Below are positions 42,828 to 51,702 of a stretch of 64,000 nucleotides of DNA, one piece after another. The notes beneath the pieces are model-generated. The model was not told the origin of the DNA. It did no database searches and worked only from the letters and a program-made list of their open reading frames with translations. The position numbers were made by a program, and so were the translations under genes. The stretch covers positions 17,823 through 81,822 of the forward strand of contig NZ_PPHF01000158.1 in assembly GCF_002904335.1 (NCBI RefSeq). The letters are read 5' to 3'. Origin of the DNA: Amycolatopsis sp. CA-126428. GTDB lineage: Bacteria; Actinomycetota; Actinomycetes; Mycobacteriales; Pseudonocardiaceae. Within the stretch, counting starts at the first letter, position 1. Each line of letters opens with the position of its first letter.

Positions 42828-42934
42828 GCCGCGGACCGCTTGCCCGCGCCGGGTTCCGGCCGGTCCGGCCGCGTGGCCGCTGAGCTGCGCACATCCATCT
42901 TTGGAAGGGTCATCCCTCAGCCGAAAGGACGATA

Positions 42935-42944
42935 CCCCTAGGGG
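42935..42944. promoter_or_regulatory. CCCCTAGGGG palindrome upstream of the MprF-like gene
   Basis: A perfect 10-bp palindrome lies 57 bp before the ATG at 43002, within an otherwise gene-free 174 bp. It could be an activator or repressor site; the regulator is unknown. Confidence 0.35.
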
Positions 42945-43001
42945 AAATCTCGTTCCCTTGCCCGATGTCCACGGCGGCGGGAACTCGACAGACTCTTCCC
43001 C

Positions 43002-45125
43002 ATGACTGACGCAGGGGCGGCGGCCGTGCCCGCCGGAGGGGGCCGCATCCGGAGCACGGTTGCGGTGTTGAGACAGCGGCTGCCGTTCACCAGCGGCGTC
43101 ACGCTCGCGATGCTGGTGCTGGCCATCGCGAGCGGGGCACTGTGGAACGCCGCCGAAGACCGTGCGGTCTACCCGTTCGTCGCCTACGGGCTGCCGTCGC
43201 TGGAGGCGGGCCGGTGGTGGACGATGCTCACCGGGCCGTTCTTCGCCGTCATCCCGTTGTACTACCTTCCGATGGTCGGCAGCTTCGCGCTCTTCGCCGG
43301 CTTCGCGGAGTGGAAGCTGGGGACGCGCCGCGCGATGGCCGTGACCATCGGCGGCCAGCTGGTCTCGGTGCTCGTCGCGACCCAGTTCCTCGCGCTGTCC
43401 CGCAACTCCGGCTGGCTGTGGGCCGAGCGGGTCGCGGGCAGCCTGGACGTCGGGTTCTCCGGCGGCGCGCTCGCCGCGGTGGCGATCGCCACCGCGACCC
43501 TGCGGCCGCCGTGGGCCCTGCGGCTGCGGGCGGGCCTGTGCGTGTACGCCGGGGTCGCGATCGTCTACGTCGGCACGCTCGCCGACCTCGTGCACTTCTT
43601 CGCGCTGCTGCTGGCGCTCCCGCTCGGCAAGCGCCTGGTGGGCACCCGGCAGGCGGGCGAGGTGGCGACCCCGAACCTGCGGGAGTGGCGGGTGCTGGCC
43701 GTGGCCGGTCTGCTGCTGCTCACCATCGCCGAGATCGTCATGTTCCTGGTGCCCGGTGACGGCCCGTTCGGCTCGGACGACGGCGTTTCGCTGTCGGCGC
43801 CGGAGCTCGGCGTCCTGGTCCTGATGGTGGTGCCGATGCTCAACGGGCTGCGCAAGGGCAGCCGCGTCGCGTGGCGCTGGGCGGTCGGGCTGTCGGCGTT
43901 CGTGACGTTGCAGGGTCTCGCCGTCGCGACGCTCCTCGGGGTGGCCGACATCTTCGGCGGGGACTACGACACGGCCGGCCTGCCGCTGTTCTTCGTGGAC
44001 AATCTCTTGTGGACGGTCGAGCTGGCCGTCCTGATCGCCGCGCGGCACGCCTTCCGCGTCCCTTCGCGACGCCGGCTGCGGCGCCACGCGCAGGGCCCGG
44101 GGCCGGCGCTGGCCCGGAGCCTGCTGGGGCGCCACGGCGGCAGCACGCTGTCGTGGATGACGACCTGGCCGCGCAACACCTACTTCGTCCGCGCGGACGG
44201 CCGGTCGTACCTCGCCTACCGCCGCCACGCGGGAGTCGCGGTCGCGCTCGGCGACCCGATCGCGCCGGACGGCACGGCGGCCGCCACGGTCACCGAATTC
44301 GCCGCGATGTGCGAGAACTCCGGCCTGGTGCCGTGCGTGTTCTCGGCGACGGAAGCCACCGTCGAGGCGACGCGCGAGCTGGGCTGGCAGCACGTCCAGG
44401 TGGCCGAGGACAACGTGCTGGACCTCGACGGCCTCGAGTTCCGCGGCAAGGCCTGGCAGGACGTCCGCTCGGCGCTGAACAAGGCGGCCAAGCAGGACAT
44501 CGAGTTCCGGCTGGTCCGCCTGGCCGATCAGCCCGAGCCGATCCTGGCGCAGGTCCGGGCGCTGTCGGAGGAGTGGATGTCCGGCAAGGCCATGCCGGAG
44601 ATGGGCTTCACCCTCGGCGGCCTCGACGAGGCGATGGACCCGGCAACCCGGGTCGGCCTGGCGGTCGACGCGGAGGGCACGGTCCACGGCGTGACATCCT
44701 GGCTCCCGGTCCACACGGGCGCCGGCAAGATCGGCGGCTGGACCCTGGACGTCATGCGCCGCAGCGCCCACGGCTTCCGCCCGGTGATGGAGTTCCTCAT
44801 CGCCTCGGCTTGCCTGGCCTTCCGCGACGAAGGCGCGCGGTTCGTCTCGCTCTCGGGTGCACCACTGGCCCGCACCAGCTCCGGCCCGACGCGCCCGGTG
44901 GATCGCGCGCTGGAGTCACTGGGCCGCGTGATGGAGCCGTACTACGGTTTCCGTTCCCTGCACGCGTTCAAGGCGAAGTTCCAGCCGCGGCACGTCCCGC
45001 TGTACCTGGCGTTCCGCGACGAAGCCGACCTCCCGCGCATCGGGCTGGCACTGAGCCGGGCCTACCTGCCGGACGTCCGCCTGCGCCAGCTGGCCAAGCT
45101 GGTCAGCAGCTCCCGAACACGCTGA
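43002..45125 (+). CDS. MprF-like protein: rhomboid-type membrane domain plus aminoacyl-lipid synthetase (DUF2156) domain
   Basis: 707 aa. Residues 20-350 contain about eight to nine membrane spans, the first half resembling rhomboid-family topology (GRWWTMLTGPFFAVIPLYYLP, GFSGGALAAVAIATATL). Residues 370-700 form a DUF2156/MprF C-terminal synthetase domain: LSWMTTWPRNTYFVRADGRSYLAYRRHAGVAVALGDPIA and MEFLIASACLAFRDEGARFVSLSGAPLARTSS. MprF proteins move amino acids from tRNA to membrane lipids and change surface charge. No lysyl-tRNA synthetase domain is fused, unlike mycobacterial LysX. Confidence 0.82.
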   Translation: MTDAGAAAVPAGGGRIRSTVAVLRQRLPFTSGVTLAMLVLAIASGALWNAAEDRAVYPFVAYGLPSLEAGRWWTMLTGPFFAVIPLYYLPMVGSFALFAGFAEWKLGTRRAMAVTIGGQLVSVLVATQFLALSRNSGWLWAERVAGSLDVGFSGGALAAVAIATATLRPPWALRLRAGLCVYAGVAIVYVGTLADLVHFFALLLALPLGKRLVGTRQAGEVATPNLREWRVLAVAGLLLLTIAEIVMFLVPGDGPFGSDDGVSLSAPELGVLVLMVVPMLNGLRKGSRVAWRWAVGLSAFVTLQGLAVATLLGVADIFGGDYDTAGLPLFFVDNLLWTVELAVLIAARHAFRVPSRRRLRRHAQGPGPALARSLLGRHGGSTLSWMTTWPRNTYFVRADGRSYLAYRRHAGVAVALGDPIAPDGTAAATVTEFAAMCENSGLVPCVFSATEATVEATRELGWQHVQVAEDNVLDLDGLEFRGKAWQDVRSALNKAAKQDIEFRLVRLADQPEPILAQVRALSEEWMSGKAMPEMGFTLGGLDEAMDPATRVGLAVDAEGTVHGVTSWLPVHTGAGKIGGWTLDVMRRSAHGFRPVMEFLIASACLAFRDEGARFVSLSGAPLARTSSGPTRPVDRALESLGRVMEPYYGFRSLHAFKAKFQPRHVPLYLAFRDEADLPRIGLALSRAYLPDVRLRQLAKLVSSSRTR

Positions 45126-45759
45126 TCACTGCGGCAACCGGCTCCCCGCCTGCCGACGACGCACCGGTCTCTCGGGACCAGCGCCCGTCGGACAGGCGGG
45201 TTCCGGCTGCCCATCCACGGCAACCTCCGGGCCGCCACTGGCCACCGCTGCCTGCTGGAAATCCGGCCACGGCAACCGCCCGGCCGCCGCGGCCAACCAA
45301 ACGCCCGCCCGCGGTAACGGGCACCGCCCGCCCGGCCCAACCACCACAATCACCGCGCCACACCCACCGACCAAACGCCCGGCCGCGACAAGCGGCCTGC
45401 CCGCCCAGCCCCCCACCACTCGCCCAGCCACGGCAATCTCCGGGCCACCAATGGCCGCCACTGCCTACTGGAAGCCCGGCCGCGGCAACCGGCAAAGCCG
45501 GACAGTAGCTCTCAGGCACGCCGATCCAGATCACCGCCCGAGAACGCTCCCGCCCATCAGGATCGTCCGGCGGCCAGACGGCACCGCACGCAAGGCCAAC
45601 CACCCCCGCAGCCGCCGCAATCACCGCACCACACCAACCAACCAAACGCCCGGCCGCGGCAACCGGTACCGCCCGCCCGGCCCAACCACCCCAGCAGCCA
45701 CCACAATCACCGCGCACACCCGCCGACCAAACGCCGGCCGCGGCAACCGGCAAAGCCGA
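45126..45759. repeat. Mosaic of diverged direct repeats, including partial copies of the 3' end of the following gene
   Basis: No gene is supported in this 634-bp gap although long frames exist on both strands. Two 62-bp copies (about 45217-45278 and 45427-45488) share 53 positions. A second unit of about 100 bp, starting AACCAAACGCCCG and containing ACCGCCCGCCCGGCCCAACC, occurs at about 45294-45394 and 45640-45750. The sequence at 45485-45535 resembles the last bases of the next gene (minus strand, VPESY then stop): its codons read VIWIGVPESY. A weaker third match follows the 45125 stop. This looks like a repeatedly duplicated 3' fragment. Confidence 0.7.
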
Positions 45760-46434
45760 TCAATAACTCTCCGGCACACTGATCCGCTGCGGAAACCGGA
45801 TCTTCCGCCTGCTCACCACGTTCTGGTCCTTCGAAATCAGCCGCCCATCGGTCAGCCGGAGCCAGTGGCCGTTCCGCGAGTCGGTGAAAGCAAGCATCAC
45901 CCCCGGCGTCAGGTGCGGGCGCCGCCACTCCTCGCGGATCGGCATCCGCCACTTACCGGGCGGCAGGATGGCGTAGAGGTACTCGTCGTCCTCGATGTTC
46001 GGTCCCCGGTGCAGGGTGGAGCCGGTCATCGGCAGGTGGCGCACGAGGTCGAACGAGACGACGACGTGGTTCACCGCCTCGGCGTTCGCGTTCGACACGA
46101 CCATGTAGCCGTGGTCGCCGGCGTACTCGATCCACGCGGTGACCTTCGCGGCCTGTTCCTGCCGCTCGCGCAGGTCCCGCTCCCGCCGATCCGCCTGCGC
46201 GAGCCGTCCGTCGCGGATGGCGATCCACAACGCCACCACCACGGCGCCGATCGTGCCGATCCCGCCCACCCACTGCCCGGAAGCGCCCCACCAGTTCGGA
46301 TCACGCGGCTGGACCAGCCAGATCCACGCTTTCGCCAGCAACGGCCCGAACAGCAGCAGCACCCCGGAAACGGCCAGCACCCCGAACGCGAAGCCCCGGA
46401 TCACCGCGAGCCGTCTCTCGGCATCACCGCTCAT
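45760..46434 (-). CDS. Membrane protein of unknown function
   Basis: 224 aa. Two membrane segments (AFGVLAVSGVLLLFGPLLAKAWIW and GGIGTIGAVVVALWIAIRDG) are followed by a coiled stretch RLAQADRRERDLRERQEQAAKV and an outer or cytosolic beta-rich domain ending RISVPESY. The ATG at 46434 is used; the longer frame starts among Arg-rich residues. Partial copies of its 3' end lie downstream in the repeat region. Confidence 0.65.
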   Translation of the reverse strand: MSGDAERRLAVIRGFAFGVLAVSGVLLLFGPLLAKAWIWLVQPRDPNWWGASGQWVGGIGTIGAVVVALWIAIRDGRLAQADRRERDLRERQEQAAKVTAWIEYAGDHGYMVVSNANAEAVNHVVVSFDLVRHLPMTGSTLHRGPNIEDDEYLYAILPPGKWRMPIREEWRRPHLTPGVMLAFTDSRNGHWLRLTDGRLISKDQNVVSRRKIRFPQRISVPESY

Positions 46435-46632
46435 GCTGGGAGCCTGCCGAATCGGGACGCTCAGCGGAAGGGCGAACCGCCGGTGCCACCTTCGTCGTCG
46501 TACCCGGCGAACTCGCATTCCTGCGCTGGTACTCGGCACGCCGCAAGCGCGACAAGCGGAAGGCGTCCGGCCTGCGGCTGTCGACGGTCCTGTTGTCCGC
46601 GGCGATCGGCGTGCTCGCGGCGGCGGACGCCT

Positions 46633-47481
46633 CTAGCGATACGTGGTCGGCGGCGGAGTCGTCGTCCCCCGGTCCGCCACCGGCACGAACCGGTAGCTGC
46701 CCACGATCCGCACCAGATCCTCGCGGATCGAAGGTCCGGACCGGTCGCTGTCCGCGTACGCCACCACGACACCGGACGTCCCCGAATCACCGCCGAAAGC
46801 CAGCGCCGCCACCAGGGCGTGCCGGGTGGCGCACTCCCCCGGTTGCGCCGGGGTCACCGAAGCGACCACGACCTTCGCGGGAACGGCAGCGCCGTCGGCC
46901 CGGGAAACCTGTGCGTCCGACACCGGGCCCACCTCGGGAACCCCGCCGTACGCGGCCGTCGCGAGGTCCGTGGCGGCCTTGCGGGCCGCCGCGTCGACGT
47001 CGGCCAGGGGTTCCGTGGTGACGCCCGCGCCGCCCAGCGTCGCCTGGCCGCACTTGCCCAGGAACGCGCTCGTGATGAGCCTGATCCCGTCCCAGCCGTG
47101 CTGGGTGCCGGGCGCCGGCTGCCAGTTCAGCGGGACGTCGTAGGCGTACGCGCCGTCGCGACCCGCCACGGACTGCCAGCCCGCGACCACGGCCGGGACC
47201 GCCGCGCGCGGCGAAGGCGTCACCACCAGCGGCGCAGGCGGCGAGGACGATGCCGGGTGCGGCTTGCCGACGCCCAGCGCGTTCAGCACGCCGGCGACCA
47301 GGGCGATGAACACCAGGCCGAACCACGGCGCCCGCCGCCACTTCAGCGGTTTCGGCCGCGGGCGGATCCGCTTCGGCCGCGCGCGCGGCGCGTCCGCGGG
47401 TTCGTAACCGCCGAACCCGCGAAGCGCCGCGTTGTCCTCGTAGCCCGGCCCGTCTTCGGGCCGCCGCGAGAACCGTCCCAT
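46633..47481 (-). CDS. Membrane-anchored protein of unknown function
   Basis: 282 aa. A basic Pro/Arg-rich N-terminus (RPKRIRPRPKPLKWRR) precedes a membrane segment at about 52-70, then an outer domain of 180 residues with two Cys (FLGKCGQA, QPGECATRH) that may be disulfide-linked. The start overlaps the proS stop by one base, so it is the second gene of a proS operon. No known domain. Confidence 0.7.
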   Translation of the reverse strand: MGRFSRRPEDGPGYEDNAALRGFGGYEPADAPRARPKRIRPRPKPLKWRRAPWFGLVFIALVAGVLNALGVGKPHPASSSPPAPLVVTPSPRAAVPAVVAGWQSVAGRDGAYAYDVPLNWQPAPGTQHGWDGIRLITSAFLGKCGQATLGGAGVTTEPLADVDAAARKAATDLATAAYGGVPEVGPVSDAQVSRADGAAVPAKVVVASVTPAQPGECATRHALVAALAFGGDSGTSGVVVAYADSDRSGPSIREDLVRIVGSYRFVPVADRGTTTPPPTTYR

Positions 47482-49229
47482 CAGGAGCGGACGAGCTTGA
47501 CCAAGTGCTCGACGACGGCGTCGACCGCGATTTCCTCGCGTTCGCCGGTGCGCCGGTCCTTGACCTCGACGACGCCGTTGGCCAGCCCGCGCCCGACCAC
47601 GAGGATGGTCGGCACGCCGACCAGCTCGGCGTCGGCGAACTTGACGCCCGGGCTCGCCTTGCGGTCGTCGAGGATGACCTCGACACCGGCCGCGTCCAGC
47701 TCGGCGGCGAGCTTCTCGGCGCCGGCCGCGATCGTCTCGTCCTTGCCCGCGATGACGATGTGCACGTCGAACGGCGAGACCATGCGCGGCCAGATCAGGC
47801 CGAGGTCGTCGTGGTTCTGCTCGGCGAGCACGCCGACCAGCCGCGAGACGCCGACGCCGTAGGAACCCATGGTGATCCGGATCGGCTTCGAGTCGGGGCC
47901 GAGGGCGTCGAGGCCGAACGCGTCCGCGTACTTGCGGCCGAGCTGGAAGATGTGCCCGATCTCGATGCCGCGCGCGGCGACCAGGATGCCGTGGCCGTCC
48001 GGCGACGCGTCGCCCTCGCGGACCTCGGCGGCCTCGATGGTGCCGTCCGGGGTGAAGTCGCGGCCGGCCAGCAGGTCGACGACGTGGTGGTCGACCTTGT
48101 CGGCCCCGGTGACCCAGGCGGTGCCGGGCACGATCCGGGGGTCGGCGAGGTAGCGCACGCCGTTGTCCTGCAGCGCCTTCGGGCCGATGTAGCCCTTGAC
48201 GAGGAACGGGTGCTTCGCGAAGTCGGCCTCGTCGAGCAGCGCGACCTCGGCCGGCTCCAGCGACGCTTCGAGGCGCTTCATGTCCACTTCCCGGTCACCG
48301 GGGAGCGCGACGCAGACGAGGTCCCACTCCTTCGCACCGGGCTGACGCGTCTTGAGCATGACGTTCTTCAGCGTGTCGGCGGCGGTGAACGTGCGGCCGA
48401 GGTCCGCCTGGTTCAGGAAGGTGACCAGCGACTCGATGGTCGGCGTGTTCGGCGTGTGGTGCACCTGCGCCTCGGGCCGGCCTTCGATCGGCTGCGCGGC
48501 CGGCGCGGGCGTCACGACGGCTTCGACGTTCGCCGCGTAACCGGACTCGGTGCTGCGGACGTAGGTGTCCTCGCCCGTCTCCGCGACCGCGAGGAACTCC
48601 TCGGACGCCGAGCCGCCCATGGCCCCCGACGTCGCCTTGACCACGACGTACTCGAGGCCGAGGCGGTCGAACAGCTTCGTGTAGGCGGCACGGTGGGCCT
48701 GGTAGGAGCGCTCCAGGCCCTCGTCGTCGAGGTCGAAGGAGTAGGAGTCCTTCATGACGAACTCGCGGCCCCGGAGGATCCCGGCCCGCGGGCGCGCTTC
48801 GTCGCGGTACTTCGTCTGGATCTGGTACAGCGTGACGGGGTAGTCGCGGTACGAGGTGAACTCGCCCTTGACCGTCAGCGTGAAGAGCTCTTCGTGCGTC
48901 GGGCCGAGGAGGTAGTCGGCGCCCTTGCGGTCCTTGAGGCGGAAGAGGCCGTCGCCGTACTCGGTCCAGCGGCCGGTCGTCTCGTAGGGCTCCTTCGGCA
49001 GCAGGGCGGGGAACTGGATCTCCTGCGCGCCGATAGCGTTCATTTCCTCGCGCACGACGGCCTCGATGCGGCGCAGCACGCGCAGGCCGAGCGGCAGCCA
49101 GGAGTACCCGCCCGGGGCGACCCGGCGGACGTAGCCGGCGCGTACCAGGAGCCGGTGGCTCGGTACCTCGGCGTCCGCCGGATCCTCGCGCAACGTGCGA
49201 AGGAACAACGACGAAGTCCTGGTGATCAC
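47481..49229 (-). CDS. proS: Prolyl-tRNA synthetase (bacterial type)
   Basis: 582 aa. Class II motifs: SHRLLVRAGYVRRVAPGGYSWLPLGLRVLRRIEAVVREEMNAIGAQEI (motif 1), YQIQTKYRDEARPRAGILRGREFVMKDSYSFD (motif 2) and ITMGSYGVGVSRLVGVLAEQN (motif 3). Between motifs 2 and 3 there is the inserted editing domain, residues about 230-400, which removes mischarged alanine. C-terminal anticodon-binding domain. GTG start at 49229. Confidence 0.96.
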   Translation of the reverse strand: MITRTSSLFLRTLREDPADAEVPSHRLLVRAGYVRRVAPGGYSWLPLGLRVLRRIEAVVREEMNAIGAQEIQFPALLPKEPYETTGRWTEYGDGLFRLKDRKGADYLLGPTHEELFTLTVKGEFTSYRDYPVTLYQIQTKYRDEARPRAGILRGREFVMKDSYSFDLDDEGLERSYQAHRAAYTKLFDRLGLEYVVVKATSGAMGGSASEEFLAVAETGEDTYVRSTESGYAANVEAVVTPAPAAQPIEGRPEAQVHHTPNTPTIESLVTFLNQADLGRTFTAADTLKNVMLKTRQPGAKEWDLVCVALPGDREVDMKRLEASLEPAEVALLDEADFAKHPFLVKGYIGPKALQDNGVRYLADPRIVPGTAWVTGADKVDHHVVDLLAGRDFTPDGTIEAAEVREGDASPDGHGILVAARGIEIGHIFQLGRKYADAFGLDALGPDSKPIRITMGSYGVGVSRLVGVLAEQNHDDLGLIWPRMVSPFDVHIVIAGKDETIAAGAEKLAAELDAAGVEVILDDRKASPGVKFADAELVGVPTILVVGRGLANGVVEVKDRRTGEREEIAVDAVVEHLVKLVRS

Positions 49230-49352
49230 TGGGGGGCTCCCTGCTCCGGGCGGGTGTGAAAGTCCCGCTCAGGGTAGTCAACCACCCGGCCGTGACTCCA
49301 ACGGGTTACTCGGCGGCCCGTTTTTGTCGGTGGTGGCCGCTAGCTTCGGGGC

Positions 49353-49706
49353 ATGGCGATCCACATGGGCATGATCACGATCGACTGCGCCGACCCGCGG
49401 CGGCTGGCGGAGTTCTGGACGGCGGCGCTGGGCACGAAGGTGGCGCAGGACTACGGCGAGTTCGTGATGCTGGCACCGCCGCCGGGAGGCGGGCTGGCGG
49501 TGGGGCTGCAGCGGGTGCCGGAGGCCCGGGCAGGCAAGAACCGGGTGCACGTCGACTTCGGAGGTGACGATCGCGAGGCCGAGGTGAAACGGCTGGTGGA
49601 GCTGGGGGCGAAGGAGGTGGCGGAGCACGAGGTGCCGGGCCTGGAGTGGACGGTGCTGGTCGATCCGGAGGGCAACGAGTTCTGCGTGTCGGCGGGGGTG
49701 CACTGA
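49353..49706 (+). CDS. VOC family protein
   Basis: 117 aa glyoxalase-fold protein: MGMITIDCADPRRLAEFWTAALGTKVAQDYGEFVML, then GLQRVPEARAGKNRVHVDF and VLVDPEGNEFCVSAG with the terminal Glu-type metal ligand. Likely one-domain dimer. Substrate unknown; the second gene of this fold in the window. Confidence 0.85.
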   Translation: MAIHMGMITIDCADPRRLAEFWTAALGTKVAQDYGEFVMLAPPPGGGLAVGLQRVPEARAGKNRVHVDFGGDDREAEVKRLVELGAKEVAEHEVPGLEWTVLVDPEGNEFCVSAGVH

Positions 49707-49743
49707 GCGGGCTGCTGCCCGCGGTAGCGGGTAGAAAGGCGGC

Positions 49744-50646
49744 ATGAGCGCTCGCGTACTGCTGCCGTGGATCGACATCGACGTGCCGGAGGGGCTCAGC
49801 GCCGCGTACTACGACGGCGTCGACGCCCCGCCGGCCGATCTCGGCGACGTCGAGTTCTACGTGCTGCCCTACGACCGCGGGCCGGAGCCTCCGAAGCTGA
49901 TCAAGGACCTGCCGTCGCTGCGGGTGGTGCAGTCGCTGTCGGCCGGGGTCGAGACGCTCGTGCCGCTGCTGCCCGAGGGCGTGCGCCTCACCAACGGGCG
50001 CGGGCTGCACGACCTGAGCGTCGCCGAGCACGCCCTCGCGCTCGTCCACGCGGCGCAACGGGACCTGCCGCGCTGGTTCGCGCAGCAGACGCGCGGCGAG
50101 TGGGTCCGCGAACACACGCGCTCGCTGGCCGACAGCCGGGTCCTCCTGGTCGGGTACGGCTCGATCGGCCAGGCCGTCGAACGCCAGCTGGTCGCCGCCG
50201 AGGCCGTGGTGACGAGGGTGGCGAGCCGCCCCCGTCCGGATAAGGACGTCCACGGCGTCGCCGAACTGCCCACGCTGCTGCCCAAGGCCGACATCGTGGT
50301 GCTGGTCCTGCCCGACACCCCCGCGACGCGCGGCCTCATCGGCCCCGGCGAACTCGCCGCCCTCCCCGACGACGCCCTGGTGATCAACGTCGGCCGCGGC
50401 ACGGCGATCGACACCGAAGCGCTCCTCGCCGAGACCCGCTCCGGGCGTCTCCGCGCCGGTCTCGACGTCGTGGACCCGGAACCGCTGCCCGCCGATCATC
50501 CACTGTGGACGGTGCCGGGCGTGGTCATCACCCCGCACATCGCGGGTGGGTCGGCATCGTTTTATCCGCGCGCGAAGAAGCTGGCGGCGGAGCAGCTGCG
50601 GAGGTACGTCGAGGGTGAGGAGCTGCTCAACCTCGTAGTGCAGTGA
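49744..50646 (+). CDS. D-2-hydroxyacid dehydrogenase, NAD-binding
   Basis: 300 aa. The Rossmann motif LLVGYGSIGQAVERQLV is near residue 135; catalytic Arg in NVGRGTAIDTE, Glu in DVVDPEPLPADHP and His in ITPHIAGGS. The family reduces 2-keto acids or glyoxylate/hydroxypyruvate. The 3' end overlaps the convergent DUF397 gene by 20 bp. Confidence 0.88.
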   Translation: MSARVLLPWIDIDVPEGLSAAYYDGVDAPPADLGDVEFYVLPYDRGPEPPKLIKDLPSLRVVQSLSAGVETLVPLLPEGVRLTNGRGLHDLSVAEHALALVHAAQRDLPRWFAQQTRGEWVREHTRSLADSRVLLVGYGSIGQAVERQLVAAEAVVTRVASRPRPDKDVHGVAELPTLLPKADIVVLVLPDTPATRGLIGPGELAALPDDALVINVGRGTAIDTEALLAETRSGRLRAGLDVVDPEPLPADHPLWTVPGVVITPHIAGGSASFYPRAKKLAAEQLRRYVEGEELLNLVVQ

Positions 50647-50797
50647 CGGCCGCGGCCCACGCGGCGCGCGAGACGGTCAGCTCGCCGTGCTCCCGGGCCT
50701 TCGTGTCCCGAATGCCGACCGACCGGTCCAGCTTCACCTCGACACAGTTGGACTCAGCGCCGCTGTAGCTCGACTTGCTCCAGACCATGTTCCCCAC
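50627..50797 (-). CDS. DUF397 domain protein
   Basis: 56 aa. VWSKSSYSGAESNCVEVKLD and VGIRDTKAREHGELTVSRAAWAAAV are the DUF397 signature. GGGAGG lies 7 bp before the GTG at 50797. DUF397 proteins nearly always accompany an XRE-type gene, as here, 16 bp upstream; the pair is thought to act as a regulator with its small antagonist (BldB/AbaA-orfA-type systems). Confidence 0.9.
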   Translation of the reverse strand: MGNMVWSKSSYSGAESNCVEVKLDRSVGIRDTKAREHGELTVSRAAWAAAVTALRG

Positions 50798-50813
50798 GCC
50801 GAGGCCTCCCGGG

Positions 50814-51647
50814 CTATCGCGCGACCTCCCGAAGCATGGCTCGGGTGTCGTCTTCACTCAGTGCCTTGCCAGCCAGGATCTTAGCCTGTTTCCGGTAGCT
50901 GCCGACCACCTGATCTTCGTGCAGGAACGCGGTGGCATGCGAGTTCTCCAGGTGCACGATCGACGGCATGCCGGCGAACTCGTACAAGATAAATGAGCCG
51001 ATCAACCCCCGGTGATAGCCGATATTCGCGGGCACGATCCGCACCGAGATGTTCGGCCGCTGCATCATAGTCAGCAGATGATCCATCTGGTCCGACATCA
51101 CCTCGGCACTGCCGATTTCCTCGCGGATCGCGATTTCGCCCACCAAAGCGGTGAGCCGGACGGGATCCGGCTTCGTGAGAATCCCCTGCCGGTTCAACCG
51201 TGCGACCAGTCTGGTGTCGGCTTGCGGCAGCTCGATCTCCGAATTGGTCAGGATCGCCCGCGCGTAGTCCGGTGTCTGCAGGAGGCCCGGCACGATCGCG
51301 AGCTCCCAGTTCGTGATGCGGGTGGCGGTGCGCTCGTACTCCACGATCCCGCTCAGCGCGGGCGGCAGATCGGACGGGTTGGAGTCCAGCCAGTTGTCGT
51401 CGCGGGCGTGCCTGGCCAGGCGCATCATGCGGTCGTACGTCACGTCGTCGACCCGCAGCGCGCCCAGCAACCTCGCCACGTCCTCCGGCTGCGGCACCCG
51501 CTGTCCCTTTTCCCACGCCGACAGCAACTGCGGCAAAATCCGGACCATCCGGGCGAGTTCGCGCAGTCCCTTTCCTCGCGCTACTCGCACTTCGCGCAGC
51601 GAAGCGGCCAATGCCCTCGAACCGGGCGAGGTGGAAGTCGGCTTCAT
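50814..51647 (-). CDS. XRE family regulator with DUF5753 domain
   Basis: 277 aa. N-terminal HTH (REVRVARGKGLRELARMVRILPQLLSAWEKGQRVPQPEDVARLL) and a DUF5753 domain from about residue 100 (ERTATRITNWELAIVPGLLQTPDYARA, PNISVRIVPANIGYHRGLIGSFILYEF). These proteins regulate development or secondary metabolism together with DUF397 partners in actinomycetes. The ATG at 51647 starts MKPTSTSPGSRALAASLREV. Confidence 0.92.
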   Translation of the reverse strand: MKPTSTSPGSRALAASLREVRVARGKGLRELARMVRILPQLLSAWEKGQRVPQPEDVARLLGALRVDDVTYDRMMRLARHARDDNWLDSNPSDLPPALSGIVEYERTATRITNWELAIVPGLLQTPDYARAILTNSEIELPQADTRLVARLNRQGILTKPDPVRLTALVGEIAIREEIGSAEVMSDQMDHLLTMMQRPNISVRIVPANIGYHRGLIGSFILYEFAGMPSIVHLENSHATAFLHEDQVVGSYRKQAKILAGKALSEDDTRAMLREVAR

Positions 51648-51702
51648 GTCGTGATGGTACGAATGCCGTCCATTCCCCGATCGGCGGTGGGGCGTCCCAT
51701 TT

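Noticed and set aside
45103..45753. A 216-codon minus-strand frame with repeated VPVAAAGRLVG units
   Set aside because: The repetition comes from the DNA repeats; no ribosome site or fold and no homologue recognised. Kept as a repeat region.
46435..46632. Possible remnant reading LAFLRWYSARRKRDKRKASGLRLS on the plus strand
   Set aside because: It has no start with a ribosome site and could be a chance frame; not enough to call a pseudogene.
45451..47862. An 803-codon plus-strand frame
   Set aside because: It runs antisense to three genes and through the repeat region, with composition typical of GC-rich shadow frames.
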